The notes beneath the pieces were generated by a model. It did not search any database. It was not told the origin of the DNA and worked only from the letters and a program-made list of their open reading frames with translations. The position numbers and the translations under genes are program-made. A stretch of 64,000 bases of DNA from Clostridiales bacterium (GTDB lineage: Bacteria > Bacillota > Clostridia > Christensenellales > Aristaeellaceae), in assembly GCA_012729115.1 (NCBI GenBank), contig JAAYDR010000059.1, positions 19,556 through 83,555 on the forward strand, written 5' to 3'. Below are positions 16,436 through 24,473 of the stretch, in pieces. Position 1 is the stretch's first letter; the number at the start of each line of letters is the position of its first letter.

Positions 16436-17179
16436 CTACAGGATGCCGCCGTCCACCCGCCAGGTCTGGCCGGTAACGTAACTGGCTCTGTCGCTGGCCA
16501 GAAATGCCGCCACCTGGGCAATTTCCATGGGATCGGCCGGGCGTCCCAGGAGAATCCTGGCCAGGGTTTCCTGGCGAACCTTTTGGGAAAGACCGCTGAC
16601 CAGATCCGTATCTGTGTAACCGGGGGCAAGGGCGTTGACCCGGATGCCCTGGCCCGCATACTCCCGCGCCAGCTTTTGGGTGGCGGCGATGACAGCTGCC
16701 TTGCTGGCCGAGTAGTCGATCCGGCTGTCCCCATCCAGGCCAGCCACACTGGCGATGTTTACCACCGCTCCCCGGCTGCGGCGGGCCATCAGGCGGGTCG
16801 CAAAGCGGGTGACCTCCAGAAGGGCGAAGAAATTGACATCAAAGATGCTGCGCATTTCCGCTTCGGATGTCATCTGGAAGAGCCTGTCCTCTCCCATGAT
16901 TCCCGCGTTGTTCACCAGAATGTCCAAAGGCTGCTTGTCCGCCAGCACCTGGGCAAAGGCCGCCTTGCGTGCGGCCTCGTTGGTGAGTTCGGTATACACA
17001 GGCCGCACCCAGACCCCGTGCCGCTGGGACAGAGCTTGGCAATCTTCCATAAAGCTCGCGCTTTCCTTGCGCGCAAAGGCCCATACATTGGCGCCCTCCC
17101 GGGCGAAAGCCGTCATCAGGGCATGGCCGATGCCCCGGGCGCATCCGGTAATGAGTGCGTTCTTTCCTTCCAGCAACAT
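16436..17179 (-). CDS. FabG-like short-chain dehydrogenase/reductase
   Basis: A 247-residue classical SDR. The NAD(P) motif is ITGCARGIGHAL (about residues 9-20), NNAGIMGED is near 87, and the catalytic triad uses Ser in NIASVAG and Tyr/Lys in DYSASKAA near 148. The C-terminal TGQTWRVDGGIL is typical of FabG. It would reduce a 3-oxoacyl-ACP or an aldehyde. Its place next to the ACP suggests it works on that carrier. The ATG at 17179 follows AAGGAGTAACGCG and lies 4 bases after the preceding stop. An upstream start at 17200 would overlap that gene. Confidence 0.85.
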   Translation of the reverse strand: MLLEGKNALITGCARGIGHALMTAFAREGANVWAFARKESASFMEDCQALSQRHGVWVRPVYTELTNEAARKAAFAQVLADKQPLDILVNNAGIMGEDRLFQMTSEAEMRSIFDVNFFALLEVTRFATRLMARRSRGAVVNIASVAGLDGDSRIDYSASKAAVIAATQKLAREYAGQGIRVNALAPGYTDTDLVSGLSQKVRQETLARILLGRPADPMEIAQVAAFLASDRASYVTGQTWRVDGGIL

Positions 17180-17183
17180 CGCG

Positions 17184-18656
17184 TTACTCCTTTGGGACAA
17201 GGGTTACGGACTCCTTGCGGTAATACTCCGCATAGAGGCTTAGCACATAATCGATGGCCTGGCTGTCTGCCGCGTCGCCCATAAACACCTTGGGAACCGG
17301 GTCCACGGGGCGGAGGGCAACGGTTGTCTGGGCGGGGTCGTTCATGGCTGCATCCCGCGTATCCATTTGCCGGTCATAGGCCTGGGCTTCCCCCTTGAGG
17401 AGAGAGAAAACGGCCGTACCGGCGGTGGAGTTCTGAGGGCCATAGCTTTCCCGGCCCTGGGGGCGATAGGCTGCCATGCCCACCACCAGGAGCACGGCGG
17501 CTAAAGCCAGCACAGGAAGGGAAACCCGGGGCGAGGGCTCCGGCTGGATGCCGGTGTTCCTTGACAGGAGAAAACCTGCCCAGTAGGTGGCAAGGCCGCA
17601 GACCATCAGGCAATAGGAGTAGTAATAGGTGTTCATCACCCGGCCATCCCCCAGAAAGTTGCCTGTATAGAGGGTGGGGGCAAGCTGGGCGCAGAACAGG
17701 CATAGGGCAGCCAGGGTGACCCACAGGGGATGGGCAAAGGCTGCGCTGTTCCGGCGCAGGGTGGGCAGCAGGAGCCAGGTTAAAATCAGAGCTACCGCCA
17801 ACAGGGGCAGGGAGAACCAATGGCCCATGAGGGCCAGGCCAAAATAGAGGGCCTGGGCCACGGCCATGGGGGCGCTCAGACCGCCCTGCAGAGTCTTGGC
17901 CCGGACGGCATTGCCGGGGGCGGATGCGCTGAAGGCCAGGCACAGGAGGAGGACCAGGGTCAGCATAGCAAAGGCAAGGCGCTTTGGATGCCGCCGTACA
18001 AAAGCCAGGAGGGTAAAGGCGAGGGCCAGGAGCAGCGCCACAAGAACCATGGAATATTTGCCTCCGCCCAGGAGCACGGCGAGTACCAGAAGCAAAGCAA
18101 AGAGAGCGGCGGACTTGCCCCTGGTTTTTAAGCGGGCATAGGCCAGCCAGCATCCGGCGGTCAACAGCAGCAGGCTCCACAGAAAGGTATAAGCCACGCC
18201 CCCATTGAACCAGAAGAAGGCCTCCGATGGGCTGGGGGCCAGCTGCACCATCAAAAAGGCCAGCCCGCAAAAGGCGATGATAACCGTGGGGGCATCCGCG
18301 TGCAGGGTTTTCCCCAGCACCTGCCACAGGAAGAAGCCCAGGGCCAACAGCAGCCCCGTAACCAGCACAAAGGTACCGATCCAGTAATGATCTTCTCCCC
18401 AGACACCGGGCTGGAGACCGCTGAGAAAAGTGGTGGTATAGGTACCCTCCCAGGTATTGCGGGTACCCAGGGTGTTCTCCCAGGCGGCGCGCAGGACGGC
18501 CATGTGGCTGCCGGTGTTCCGCCAGGCAGCGTGGGGCTTGATGGAAAAACCAAAATCGTCATAAAAGGGATGGTTGAAAAAGGAGAGGCCATAGACGGGG
18601 AGCAGGCTTAACAGCAGCAAAATCACGCAGAGAAAGGCCAGGATTTTTTTGCTCAC
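17184..18656 (-). CDS. DUF6056-type polytopic membrane protein, GT-C-like (copy 2)
   Basis: A 490-residue protein with about eleven hydrophobic helices. The first extracytoplasmic loop has FFNHPFYDDFGFS (residues 25-37), and another loop has SEAFFWFNGGVAYTFLWSLL near residue 135. Both match DUF6056 family proteins. An acidic Asp-Asp pair in the first loop after helix 1 is the layout of GT-C glycosyltransferases that use lipid-linked sugars outside the membrane. It is a clear paralogue of the gene before it and overlaps it by 4 bases (ATGA). I infer transfer of the flipped undecaprenyl-linked sugar to a surface acceptor. No activity is demonstrated for the family as far as I know. Confidence 0.7.
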   Translation of the reverse strand: MSKKILAFLCVILLLLSLLPVYGLSFFNHPFYDDFGFSIKPHAAWRNTGSHMAVLRAAWENTLGTRNTWEGTYTTTFLSGLQPGVWGEDHYWIGTFVLVTGLLLALGFFLWQVLGKTLHADAPTVIIAFCGLAFLMVQLAPSPSEAFFWFNGGVAYTFLWSLLLLTAGCWLAYARLKTRGKSAALFALLLVLAVLLGGGKYSMVLVALLLALAFTLLAFVRRHPKRLAFAMLTLVLLLCLAFSASAPGNAVRAKTLQGGLSAPMAVAQALYFGLALMGHWFSLPLLAVALILTWLLLPTLRRNSAAFAHPLWVTLAALCLFCAQLAPTLYTGNFLGDGRVMNTYYYSYCLMVCGLATYWAGFLLSRNTGIQPEPSPRVSLPVLALAAVLLVVGMAAYRPQGRESYGPQNSTAGTAVFSLLKGEAQAYDRQMDTRDAAMNDPAQTTVALRPVDPVPKVFMGDAADSQAIDYVLSLYAEYYRKESVTLVPKE

Positions 18657-20194
18657 GGGGCAGCCTCCTCTCCCGCCAGGTGGATGGCGGTTTTTCCATA
18701 GTACTTCTGAAGCATAAGCCGCACGGTTTCCCCTGCGTCCAGGGTCAGCTGGTCCTTCATAAACAGTTCCGGAACCACCGAAAGGGGGCTCAGGGTAATC
18801 TCGGGCTGGGAGGCATCGTTCAGCAGGACCTCTCTGGCCGTCATCTCCCGGTCATACTGCCGGGCCTCCCCGGTTACAATGGACAGGGCCGCGCTCATCC
18901 CCGCCAGGTTGGGCAGGCCGTAGGTTTTGTCCGCGGGGCGTTTGTAGCCAAGGCAACCCACCACCAGCACGAGGGCAGAAGCCAGAACCAGACCCTGCTT
19001 GACGGGTGCGGGGAAGGAGGCCGGCAGGTGGGCGCGCCCGGCTTTCTCCAGCCGGCGCAGGGCAAAGCCCGTCAGATAAAAGGCATACAGAAGCCACAGC
19101 ACCACAAAGCTTAGCCAGTAGGTATCCACAATGCGGCCCCCGCCGATAAACACGCCGCCATAGAGGGGCGGGACCAGCTGGGTGCAGAACAGGCCCAGGC
19201 CGCCCAGAAGCCATAACCAGGGATGGGAGAAGGAGAAGGGGCTGGCCTTGGCGGCGGTATATAAGAAGGGGAGGACCAGGGCCGTCACCCCCAGCAGGGG
19301 AAGTGACAGGAAGCTGCCTGCCAGGGCCGTGCCATAGTACAGGGCCTGGGCAACGGCTTTCACAGGGGATATGCTGCTGGCAATCACACCGGCCCGGACC
19401 GCATTCCCCGGCGCCGACATGTTGTACAGGAAGCAGCCCAGGAAAACCAGCGTGAACATAAGAAGCAGCGGAGCCTTTGGCCACCTGCGGACAAAGGCCC
19501 AGGCGGTGAGCCCCAGGTACAGGCACAGGCCAAACAACCCGCCCCCATAGCTTCCGCCGCCCAGCAGCACCATGAGAATCAGCAGGGCGAGAGTGAGGAA
19601 GATAGGCGCTCCGCGGGAGGCGGTGCGGAGCAGTCGGGCACACAGCCCCAGGCTTAGCACCAGCAGGGAATAGATGAAAGTGTTGCCGATGCCTCCGTTA
19701 AACCAGAAGAAGGCTTCATCCGGATCGGGCATGAGCTGCACCAGCAGGGTGAGGGTAAGGCTGATCAATATCACCAGGGAAGGCCTGTCAAGACCCAGCA
19801 GATCCCCAAAAAGAACCTTCAGAAAAAAGCCGAAGCAGAGCACAAAGGCTGTGAGGAGCACAAAGGTGGTGAGGAAGTACAGGCTTTCCGAAAAAACTCC
19901 GGGCTGGAGATTGCTTAAAATGGTGCCGGTATAGGTTCCCTGCCAGGAGGCACGGATGCTGGCCGCGCTTTTTAGAGCAGCCTGAAGCACCGCTTGCAGG
20001 CTGCGGGTCTCACTCCAGGCGGCATGTACGTCTGCGGAGAACTGGTAATCGTCATAGTAGGGGTGATTGTACAAGGACAGGACATACAGCGGCAGGGTGC
20101 TTGCCGCCAGCAGCAGGGCGCACAACCAGGCAAGCAGCCTTTTGGAAGGCAGGGGAAGGCTGCGCTTTTTGCGAGCGGTGGGGGAATGATCCAT
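18653..20194 (-). CDS. DUF6056-type polytopic membrane protein, GT-C-like (copy 1)
   Basis: A 513-residue paralogue of the next gene with the same signatures: LYNHPYYDDYQFSADVHAAW near residues 43-62 and DEAFFWFNGGIGNTFIYSLL near 165. Both share the long middle loop and about eleven helices. The conserved YDD after the first helix resembles the catalytic acidic pair of GT-C enzymes. It is the first gene of the 10-kb operon. I prefer the ATG at 20194, where AAGGAG lies 11 bases upstream. A GTG at 20206 sits directly on that ribosome site. The two copies may act on different acceptors or donors. Confidence 0.7.
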   Translation of the reverse strand: MDHSPTARKKRSLPLPSKRLLAWLCALLLAASTLPLYVLSLYNHPYYDDYQFSADVHAAWSETRSLQAVLQAALKSAASIRASWQGTYTGTILSNLQPGVFSESLYFLTTFVLLTAFVLCFGFFLKVLFGDLLGLDRPSLVILISLTLTLLVQLMPDPDEAFFWFNGGIGNTFIYSLLVLSLGLCARLLRTASRGAPIFLTLALLILMVLLGGGSYGGGLFGLCLYLGLTAWAFVRRWPKAPLLLMFTLVFLGCFLYNMSAPGNAVRAGVIASSISPVKAVAQALYYGTALAGSFLSLPLLGVTALVLPFLYTAAKASPFSFSHPWLWLLGGLGLFCTQLVPPLYGGVFIGGGRIVDTYWLSFVVLWLLYAFYLTGFALRRLEKAGRAHLPASFPAPVKQGLVLASALVLVVGCLGYKRPADKTYGLPNLAGMSAALSIVTGEARQYDREMTAREVLLNDASQPEITLSPLSVVPELFMKDQLTLDAGETVRLMLQKYYGKTAIHLAGEEAAP

Positions 20195-20255
20195 TGCGGC
20201 TCGCACTCCTTTGCTTCAGTATGGGCCGGAGGGATGGGGGAGCCACCAAAACCAT

Positions 20256-20284
20256 AGTATATCATTTTCTTTAAGGAATGGAAA
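20256..20284 (-). promoter_or_regulatory. Putative promoter of the 10-20 kb envelope operon
   Basis: On the minus strand TTTCCA, a 17-base spacer and TATACT lie about 60 bases before the first gene. No other candidate is visible between this point and the tRNA. Confidence 0.4.
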
Positions 20285-20345
20285 GCGCTGCCGGCATATG
20301 GGAGGGAGTTTTGCAAGTTTGCGCCGGGTTTGAATGGGTTTTGCC

Positions 20346-20374
20346 TTGACAAGCTGCGGATCATCCGCTACAAT
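20346..20374 (+). promoter_or_regulatory. Promoter of the tRNA-Arg gene
   Basis: A consensus TTGACA (20346-20351), 17-base spacer and TACAAT (20369-20374) end 21 bases before the mature tRNA 5' end. Confidence 0.8.
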
Positions 20375-20395
20375 ACATAAGCGCATAAAGCGTAT

Positions 20396-20472
20396 GTGCC
20401 CGTAGCTCAGCTGGATAGAGTGTCAGACTCCGACTCTGAAGGTCGCTGGTTCGAACCCAGTCGGGCATACCA
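20396..20472 (+). tRNA. tRNA-Arg (anticodon CCG)
   Basis: A 77-base cloverleaf. The acceptor arm GTGCCCG pairs with CGGGCAT (one G-U), and the D arm is GCTC/GAGT. The anticodon arm TCAGA/TCTGA encloses CTCCGAC with anticodon CCG, reading CGG. The T arm GCTGG/CCAGT carries TTCGAAC, then discriminator A and an encoded CCA. It has its own promoter and terminator and is not in a tRNA cluster. CGG is used in this GC-rich sequence, so the gene is expected. Confidence 0.95.
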
Positions 20473-20476
20473 CAAA

Positions 20477-20514
20477 CCCCCGTGAATTAACAGATTCTCG
20501 GGGGTTGTCTTTTT
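20477..20514 (+). terminator. Terminator of the tRNA-Arg gene
   Basis: CCCCCG and GAAT pair with ATTC and CGGGGG around a short loop, and a T-rich run follows, four bases after the encoded CCA. Confidence 0.8.
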
Positions 20515-20586
20515 CATCATGCTCATAATATTCACAACTTTGACCCCCAAAGGGTTCAAAATTGGGTCAAATTTCTCCCCAAGAAA

Positions 20587-20616
20587 GCTCCCGCCAACGT
20601 TCACGCCGGCGGGAGC
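20587..20616. terminator. Terminator after the nucleoside ABC operon
   Basis: GCTCCCGCC pairs perfectly with GGCGGGAGC. On the minus strand it follows the permease stop and is trailed by TTTCTT. On the plus strand TTTTA follows it, so it may work both ways. Confidence 0.7.
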
Positions 20617-20642
20617 TTTTACAGTCCACTGATTCGAAAGGT

Positions 20643-21629
20643 TTATCTGCCGCCCTTGTCGTAGGGGATGCCCTCGGCCTTGGGGGCGCGGCTGCGCTTG
20701 CTGGTGAGGATTAAAAGGATCATGGTGACGATGTAGGGGAGCATGAGATAGATATACTCGCTGGATTTCACGTTGGTGAATTTGGGCAGGAAGGGGATGG
20801 AGCCTGCATATGAGCCAACGATTTTAAACAGCGCGAAGAACAGGGAAGCGCCCAGAATATTCAGGGGCTTCCAGTTGCCAAAGATCATTACGGCCAAGGC
20901 AAGGAAGCCATAGCCCGCCACGGTGCTCTGATAGCCGCTGCCCGCCGCCAGGGAGTAGGCCAGGCCGCCGATGCCGCCCAGGAAGCCGGAGATGGCAACC
21001 CCCAGGTAGCGCATGTGGTATACATTGATGCCCACGCTGTCCGCGGCCTGGGGATGCTCGCCGCAGGCACGCAGCCGGAGGCCTGTTTTGGTTTTGTACA
21101 GGATGATGACGGACGCCACAAGGATCAGGATGGCGATGGGGGTGGTGAGGTAGAGGGACTTGAAGATCAGGCGGGAGAAGAAGTCCTGGCTGGTGGCCAT
21201 GCCCAGGCTCTCCTGGGTGATGCGCACCCAGCCGGGGATCAGAATGGTGGTCTGGCCCTGGCCCTGGATGGCCCAGGTGACCACGATGGCCACGGCGGGA
21301 GCCAGCATGTTCAGGGCTGTTCCGCCGATGGTCTGGTCCGCCTTCAGTTTGATGGCGGCAAAGGCCAGAAGCATGCTGAACAGCATGCCGGTAACCGCAG
21401 CAATCAGGATGGCCAGGAAGGCCAGAAGCTGTGGATGCATTCCGTGAAGGCCTGCCTTTTCCATCAGGCTGAGGAACAGGCAGGAGGTGAGGGCACCCAC
21501 CAGCATGATGCCTTCCAGGGCGATGTTGACCACGCCGCTGCGCTCGGAGAACATGCCTCCCAGAGCCACCAGCAGCAGGGGAATGGCGAAGAGGATTGTT
21601 CCGCTCAAAATATCGGCCAGTATGTTCAT
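20643..21629 (-). CDS. Nucleoside/simple-sugar ABC transporter permease (NupQ-like)
   Basis: A 328-residue permease of the BPD_transp_2 family with nine to ten helices. The N-terminal GGMFSERSGVVNIALEG (about residues 24-40) is the hallmark of the second permease of BMP-type nucleoside importers such as Bacillus YufQ/NupQ. A cytoplasmic coupling loop, LRACGEHPQAADSVGINVY, is near residue 190. It forms a heterodimeric channel with the protein encoded upstream, overlapping its gene by 4 bases. The operon order is binding protein, ATPase, permease, permease. The substrate is probably ribonucleosides or deoxynucleosides. Confidence 0.9.
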   Translation of the reverse strand: MNILADILSGTILFAIPLLLVALGGMFSERSGVVNIALEGIMLVGALTSCLFLSLMEKAGLHGMHPQLLAFLAILIAAVTGMLFSMLLAFAAIKLKADQTIGGTALNMLAPAVAIVVTWAIQGQGQTTILIPGWVRITQESLGMATSQDFFSRLIFKSLYLTTPIAILILVASVIILYKTKTGLRLRACGEHPQAADSVGINVYHMRYLGVAISGFLGGIGGLAYSLAAGSGYQSTVAGYGFLALAVMIFGNWKPLNILGASLFFALFKIVGSYAGSIPFLPKFTNVKSSEYIYLMLPYIVTMILLILTSKRSRAPKAEGIPYDKGGR

Positions 21630-22816
21630 TGGGCAGCCTCCTCTTGTTCAGATGCCGCATCCTGAGGGAGGGCGGATGTGTCGGGCAGGTCGGCGAGCTC
21701 CCGGTTGGAGTTTTCCTTTTGCTTGCGGATGAACAGCTTGCCAATCCAGCCCCGCAGGAGCAGGGCAAAGGCGCTCAGGTAGATGATGGCGGCGATGATG
21801 ATGTCGATGATCTCCTTGGCGTACTCAGGCTGGAGTGCGTCGCCGCCCACCTGAATGTAGCTGATGAACAGGGCGCTGAAGATGGTGCCGATGGGGTTGC
21901 TGCCCGCCAGCAGGGCCACCGGGATGCCGTTGAAGCCCGTGGCGAGCAGGGCCTTTACCAGCGTGTACTGGGCTGTGCCGCTGAGGAAGTACAATCCGCC
22001 GCCAATTCCGGCCAGGGCTCCGGCGATGGTCATGGACAGGATGATGCTGCGCTTGGCGTTAATCCCGGCATAGTCGCTGGCATGGCGGTTGTAACCGCAG
22101 GCTTTCAGCTCGTAGCCGAAGGTGGTGCGATTCATGACCACCCAGATGACCAATGCAATCCCAATGGCAATGAATACCGCGATGTTCATGTACTGGGAGT
22201 TCATGAGCTTATCCAGGCCTGCCCTGGGGATGATGGCATTGGGATTGTACTCCATAAAAGGCGCTCCGATCAGGGAAACGGTGCGCTCCTTGTTGGTGGC
22301 ACCCCAGGCATTGGCCAGCATCAGGGGCATGTTGTTGATGCACAGGTTAACTGCGAATAGGGAGATCCAGTTGAACATGATGGAGGTGATGACCTCATTG
22401 ACGTTGAACAGCGCTTTGCAGATTCCGGGGATGGAGCCCAGCAGGGCGCCGCCCACCATGGCAAGAATCAGCGCCGCCCACCAGGGCAGCCTCCACTGGA
22501 TCACGCCCACCAGGGCGAAAAACGCTCCCAGGGTATACTGGCCGGTGGCGCCAATGTTGAACAGGCCTGTCTTGAAGGCAAAGGCCACGGAAAGGCCGGT
22601 GAGCAGTATCGGGGCGCTCTGGTACATCACCTTGCCCAGCTTGTCCAGATTGGCAATGCCGGTGGTGAGGATCTTGTTGAGCCCATACATGGCGTTGCCG
22701 GGATTAAACAGGATGAGCAGCAAAAAGCCAAAGAGCAATCCGCCCAAGATGGAGAGCAAAGATGCCAGGATGTTGATGAGACCCTGACGGTTGGTCCTGC
22801 GGCTGGGGGCTTTCAC
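21626..22816 (-). CDS. Nucleoside/simple-sugar ABC transporter permease (NupP-like)
   Basis: A 396-residue permease with about ten helices and a polar C-terminal tail. GLNKILTTGIANLDKLGKV and FKTGLFNIGATGQYTLGAFF (about residues 83-102) are typical of YufP/NupP-type first permeases. The coupling loop is FGYELKACGYNRHASDYAGI near residue 235. It overlaps the ATPase gene upstream by 4 bases and the second permease gene downstream by 4 bases, so all three are translationally coupled. It pairs with the other permease to import a nucleoside delivered by the BMP-type binding protein. Confidence 0.9.
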   Translation of the reverse strand: MKAPSRRTNRQGLINILASLLSILGGLLFGFLLLILFNPGNAMYGLNKILTTGIANLDKLGKVMYQSAPILLTGLSVAFAFKTGLFNIGATGQYTLGAFFALVGVIQWRLPWWAALILAMVGGALLGSIPGICKALFNVNEVITSIMFNWISLFAVNLCINNMPLMLANAWGATNKERTVSLIGAPFMEYNPNAIIPRAGLDKLMNSQYMNIAVFIAIGIALVIWVVMNRTTFGYELKACGYNRHASDYAGINAKRSIILSMTIAGALAGIGGGLYFLSGTAQYTLVKALLATGFNGIPVALLAGSNPIGTIFSALFISYIQVGGDALQPEYAKEIIDIIIAAIIYLSAFALLLRGWIGKLFIRKQKENSNRELADLPDTSALPQDAASEQEEAAQ

Positions 22817-24366
22817 GCTTGTGCCACCTCCTCAAGATGCTGCTGGTCCTGTCTGCTGGCCCCGGACATGTACAGGCCCAGCTCCTGGGCGGTTGCCGAG
22901 GCGGCCTGCACTTCCGCCACGATTTCGCCCTCATACATCACCGCGATGCGGTCGCTGACATTCATGATCTCGTCCAGTTCAAGACTGACCAGCAGCACCG
23001 CCTTGCCGCTGTCCCGGGCCGCGATGATCTGCTTGTGGATGTACTCGATGGCCCCAACATCCAAACCGCGGGTGGGCTGCACGGCGATGAGCACTTCCGG
23101 GGCCAGGCTCAGTTCCCGGGCCACGATGGCTTTTTGCTGGTTGCCGCCGCTCATGCTGCGGGTAATGGTGGCCCCCCCCTGTCCGGAACGGATGTCATAA
23201 CGGTCAATGAGCGTCTGGGCGTGGTCATACATCGCGTCAAACCGCAGGAAGCCTCCCCGCTGGAACTCGGGGGTATGATAGCTTTTGAGGATCAGGTTTT
23301 CGGCCAGGGTATAATCCAGCACCAGGCCGTGCTTGTGCCGGTCCTCAGGGATGTGGCTCATCCCATGATCGTTGCGGGCTCGGATGCTGGCATGGGTGAT
23401 ATCCTGATCGCCCAAAAAGATGGATCCGCTTTCCGGCTTCACCAGCCCGGTGAGGGCGTAGACCAGTTCGGTCTGCCCATTGCCGTCGATGCCGGCAATG
23501 CCCAGAATCTCGCCCCTGCGCACGGTGAAGGAAACATTGTTGACCTTTTTTTTGTCGTGACGCTTGGAGCCTACCGTGAGATTCTGTACTCTCAGGGCTG
23601 GGGCTCCGGCCTGGCTGGCGCTCTTATCTACGGCAAAGCTTACCTTGCGCCCCACCATCATCTCCGCCAACTCGTCCTTGGTGGTTTTGGCCACCTCAAC
23701 CGTGCCGATGCACTTGCCCTTGCGCAGCACCGTGCAGCGGTCCGCCACGGCCATGATCTCATTGAGCTTGTGGGTGATGAACAGAATGGACTTGCCTTCC
23801 TTGGCAAAGCCCCGCATGGTGTTCATCAGCTCCTCGATCTCCTGGGGAGTAAGTACGGCGGTGGGCTCGTCAAAGATGAGGATCTCATTTTCACGGAAAA
23901 GCATTTTGAGGATTTCCGTGCGCTGCTGCATGCCCACGCTGATATTTTCAATCAGGGCGTCCGGATCTACCGGCAGCCCGTATTTCTTGCTGAGTTGAAG
24001 GACCTGCTCCCGGGCTTTCTGCTTTTGAAGAAAACCGTTTTTGGTCTCCTCCGCCCCCAGGATGATGTTGTCCAGCACGGAAAACACTTCCACCAGCTTG
24101 AAATGCTGATGGACCATGCCGATGCGCAGGCGGTTGGCGTCATTGGGGTTGTTGATTGTCACAACCTCCCCGTCCTTTTTGATAACGCCTTCCTCAGGGT
24201 GGTAGAGGCCGAACAGGACGCTCATCAGCGTGCTTTTCCCAGCCCCGTTTTCCCCCAGCAGGGCATGAATCTCGCCCTTTTTCAGCTGGAGGGTGATGTT
24301 GTCATTGGCCACAATGCCGGGAAAGATTTTGGTGATCCCCAGCATTTCGATGACGTATTCGCTCAT
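22813..24366 (-). CDS. Nucleoside/simple-sugar ABC transporter ATP-binding protein (NupO-like)
   Basis: A 517-residue protein with two ABC cassettes, as in YufO/RbsA. The first has Walker A GENGAGKST (about residues 38-46), signature VGMQQR in place of LSGGQ, and Walker B ILIFDEPT. The second has a degenerate Walker A (GIDGNGQTE), a full SMSGGNQQK signature, and a Walker B region ending QPTRGLD. One catalytic and one degenerate site are normal for this family. The ATG at 24366 replaces a longer frame to 24420. A strong hairpin lies between it and the binding-protein gene, which may lower its expression relative to that gene. Confidence 0.9.
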   Translation of the reverse strand: MSEYVIEMLGITKIFPGIVANDNITLQLKKGEIHALLGENGAGKSTLMSVLFGLYHPEEGVIKKDGEVVTINNPNDANRLRIGMVHQHFKLVEVFSVLDNIILGAEETKNGFLQKQKAREQVLQLSKKYGLPVDPDALIENISVGMQQRTEILKMLFRENEILIFDEPTAVLTPQEIEELMNTMRGFAKEGKSILFITHKLNEIMAVADRCTVLRKGKCIGTVEVAKTTKDELAEMMVGRKVSFAVDKSASQAGAPALRVQNLTVGSKRHDKKKVNNVSFTVRRGEILGIAGIDGNGQTELVYALTGLVKPESGSIFLGDQDITHASIRARNDHGMSHIPEDRHKHGLVLDYTLAENLILKSYHTPEFQRGGFLRFDAMYDHAQTLIDRYDIRSGQGGATITRSMSGGNQQKAIVARELSLAPEVLIAVQPTRGLDVGAIEYIHKQIIAARDSGKAVLLVSLELDEIMNVSDRIAVMYEGEIVAEVQAASATAQELGLYMSGASRQDQQHLEEVAQA

Positions 24367-24426
24367 GATGCTTGCCCCTTCTATCCAGATCGGCCCCCGC
24401 AGGCCACAAGGAAAAGCCATATGGAA

Positions 24427-24456
24427 GGAAAGGCCGGGCGGCTGCCCGGCCTTTCC
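24427..24456 (-). promoter_or_regulatory. Intercistronic hairpin in the nucleoside ABC operon
   Basis: GGAAAGGCCGGGC pairs perfectly with GCCCGGCCTTTCC around four bases. On the minus strand it is followed by TTCCATATGG rather than a run of T. A partial terminator or an mRNA-stabilising hairpin that raises binding-protein levels is likely. Confidence 0.65.
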
Positions 24457-24473
24457 AAAGGCACAAGGAGGAA

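Noticed and set aside
20407..20604. A 65-codon minus-strand frame across the tRNA-Arg gene encoding RLGSNQRPSESESDTL
   Set aside because: This is the well-known false protein produced by translating the antisense of a tRNA and its flank. The tRNA and terminator explain the sequence.
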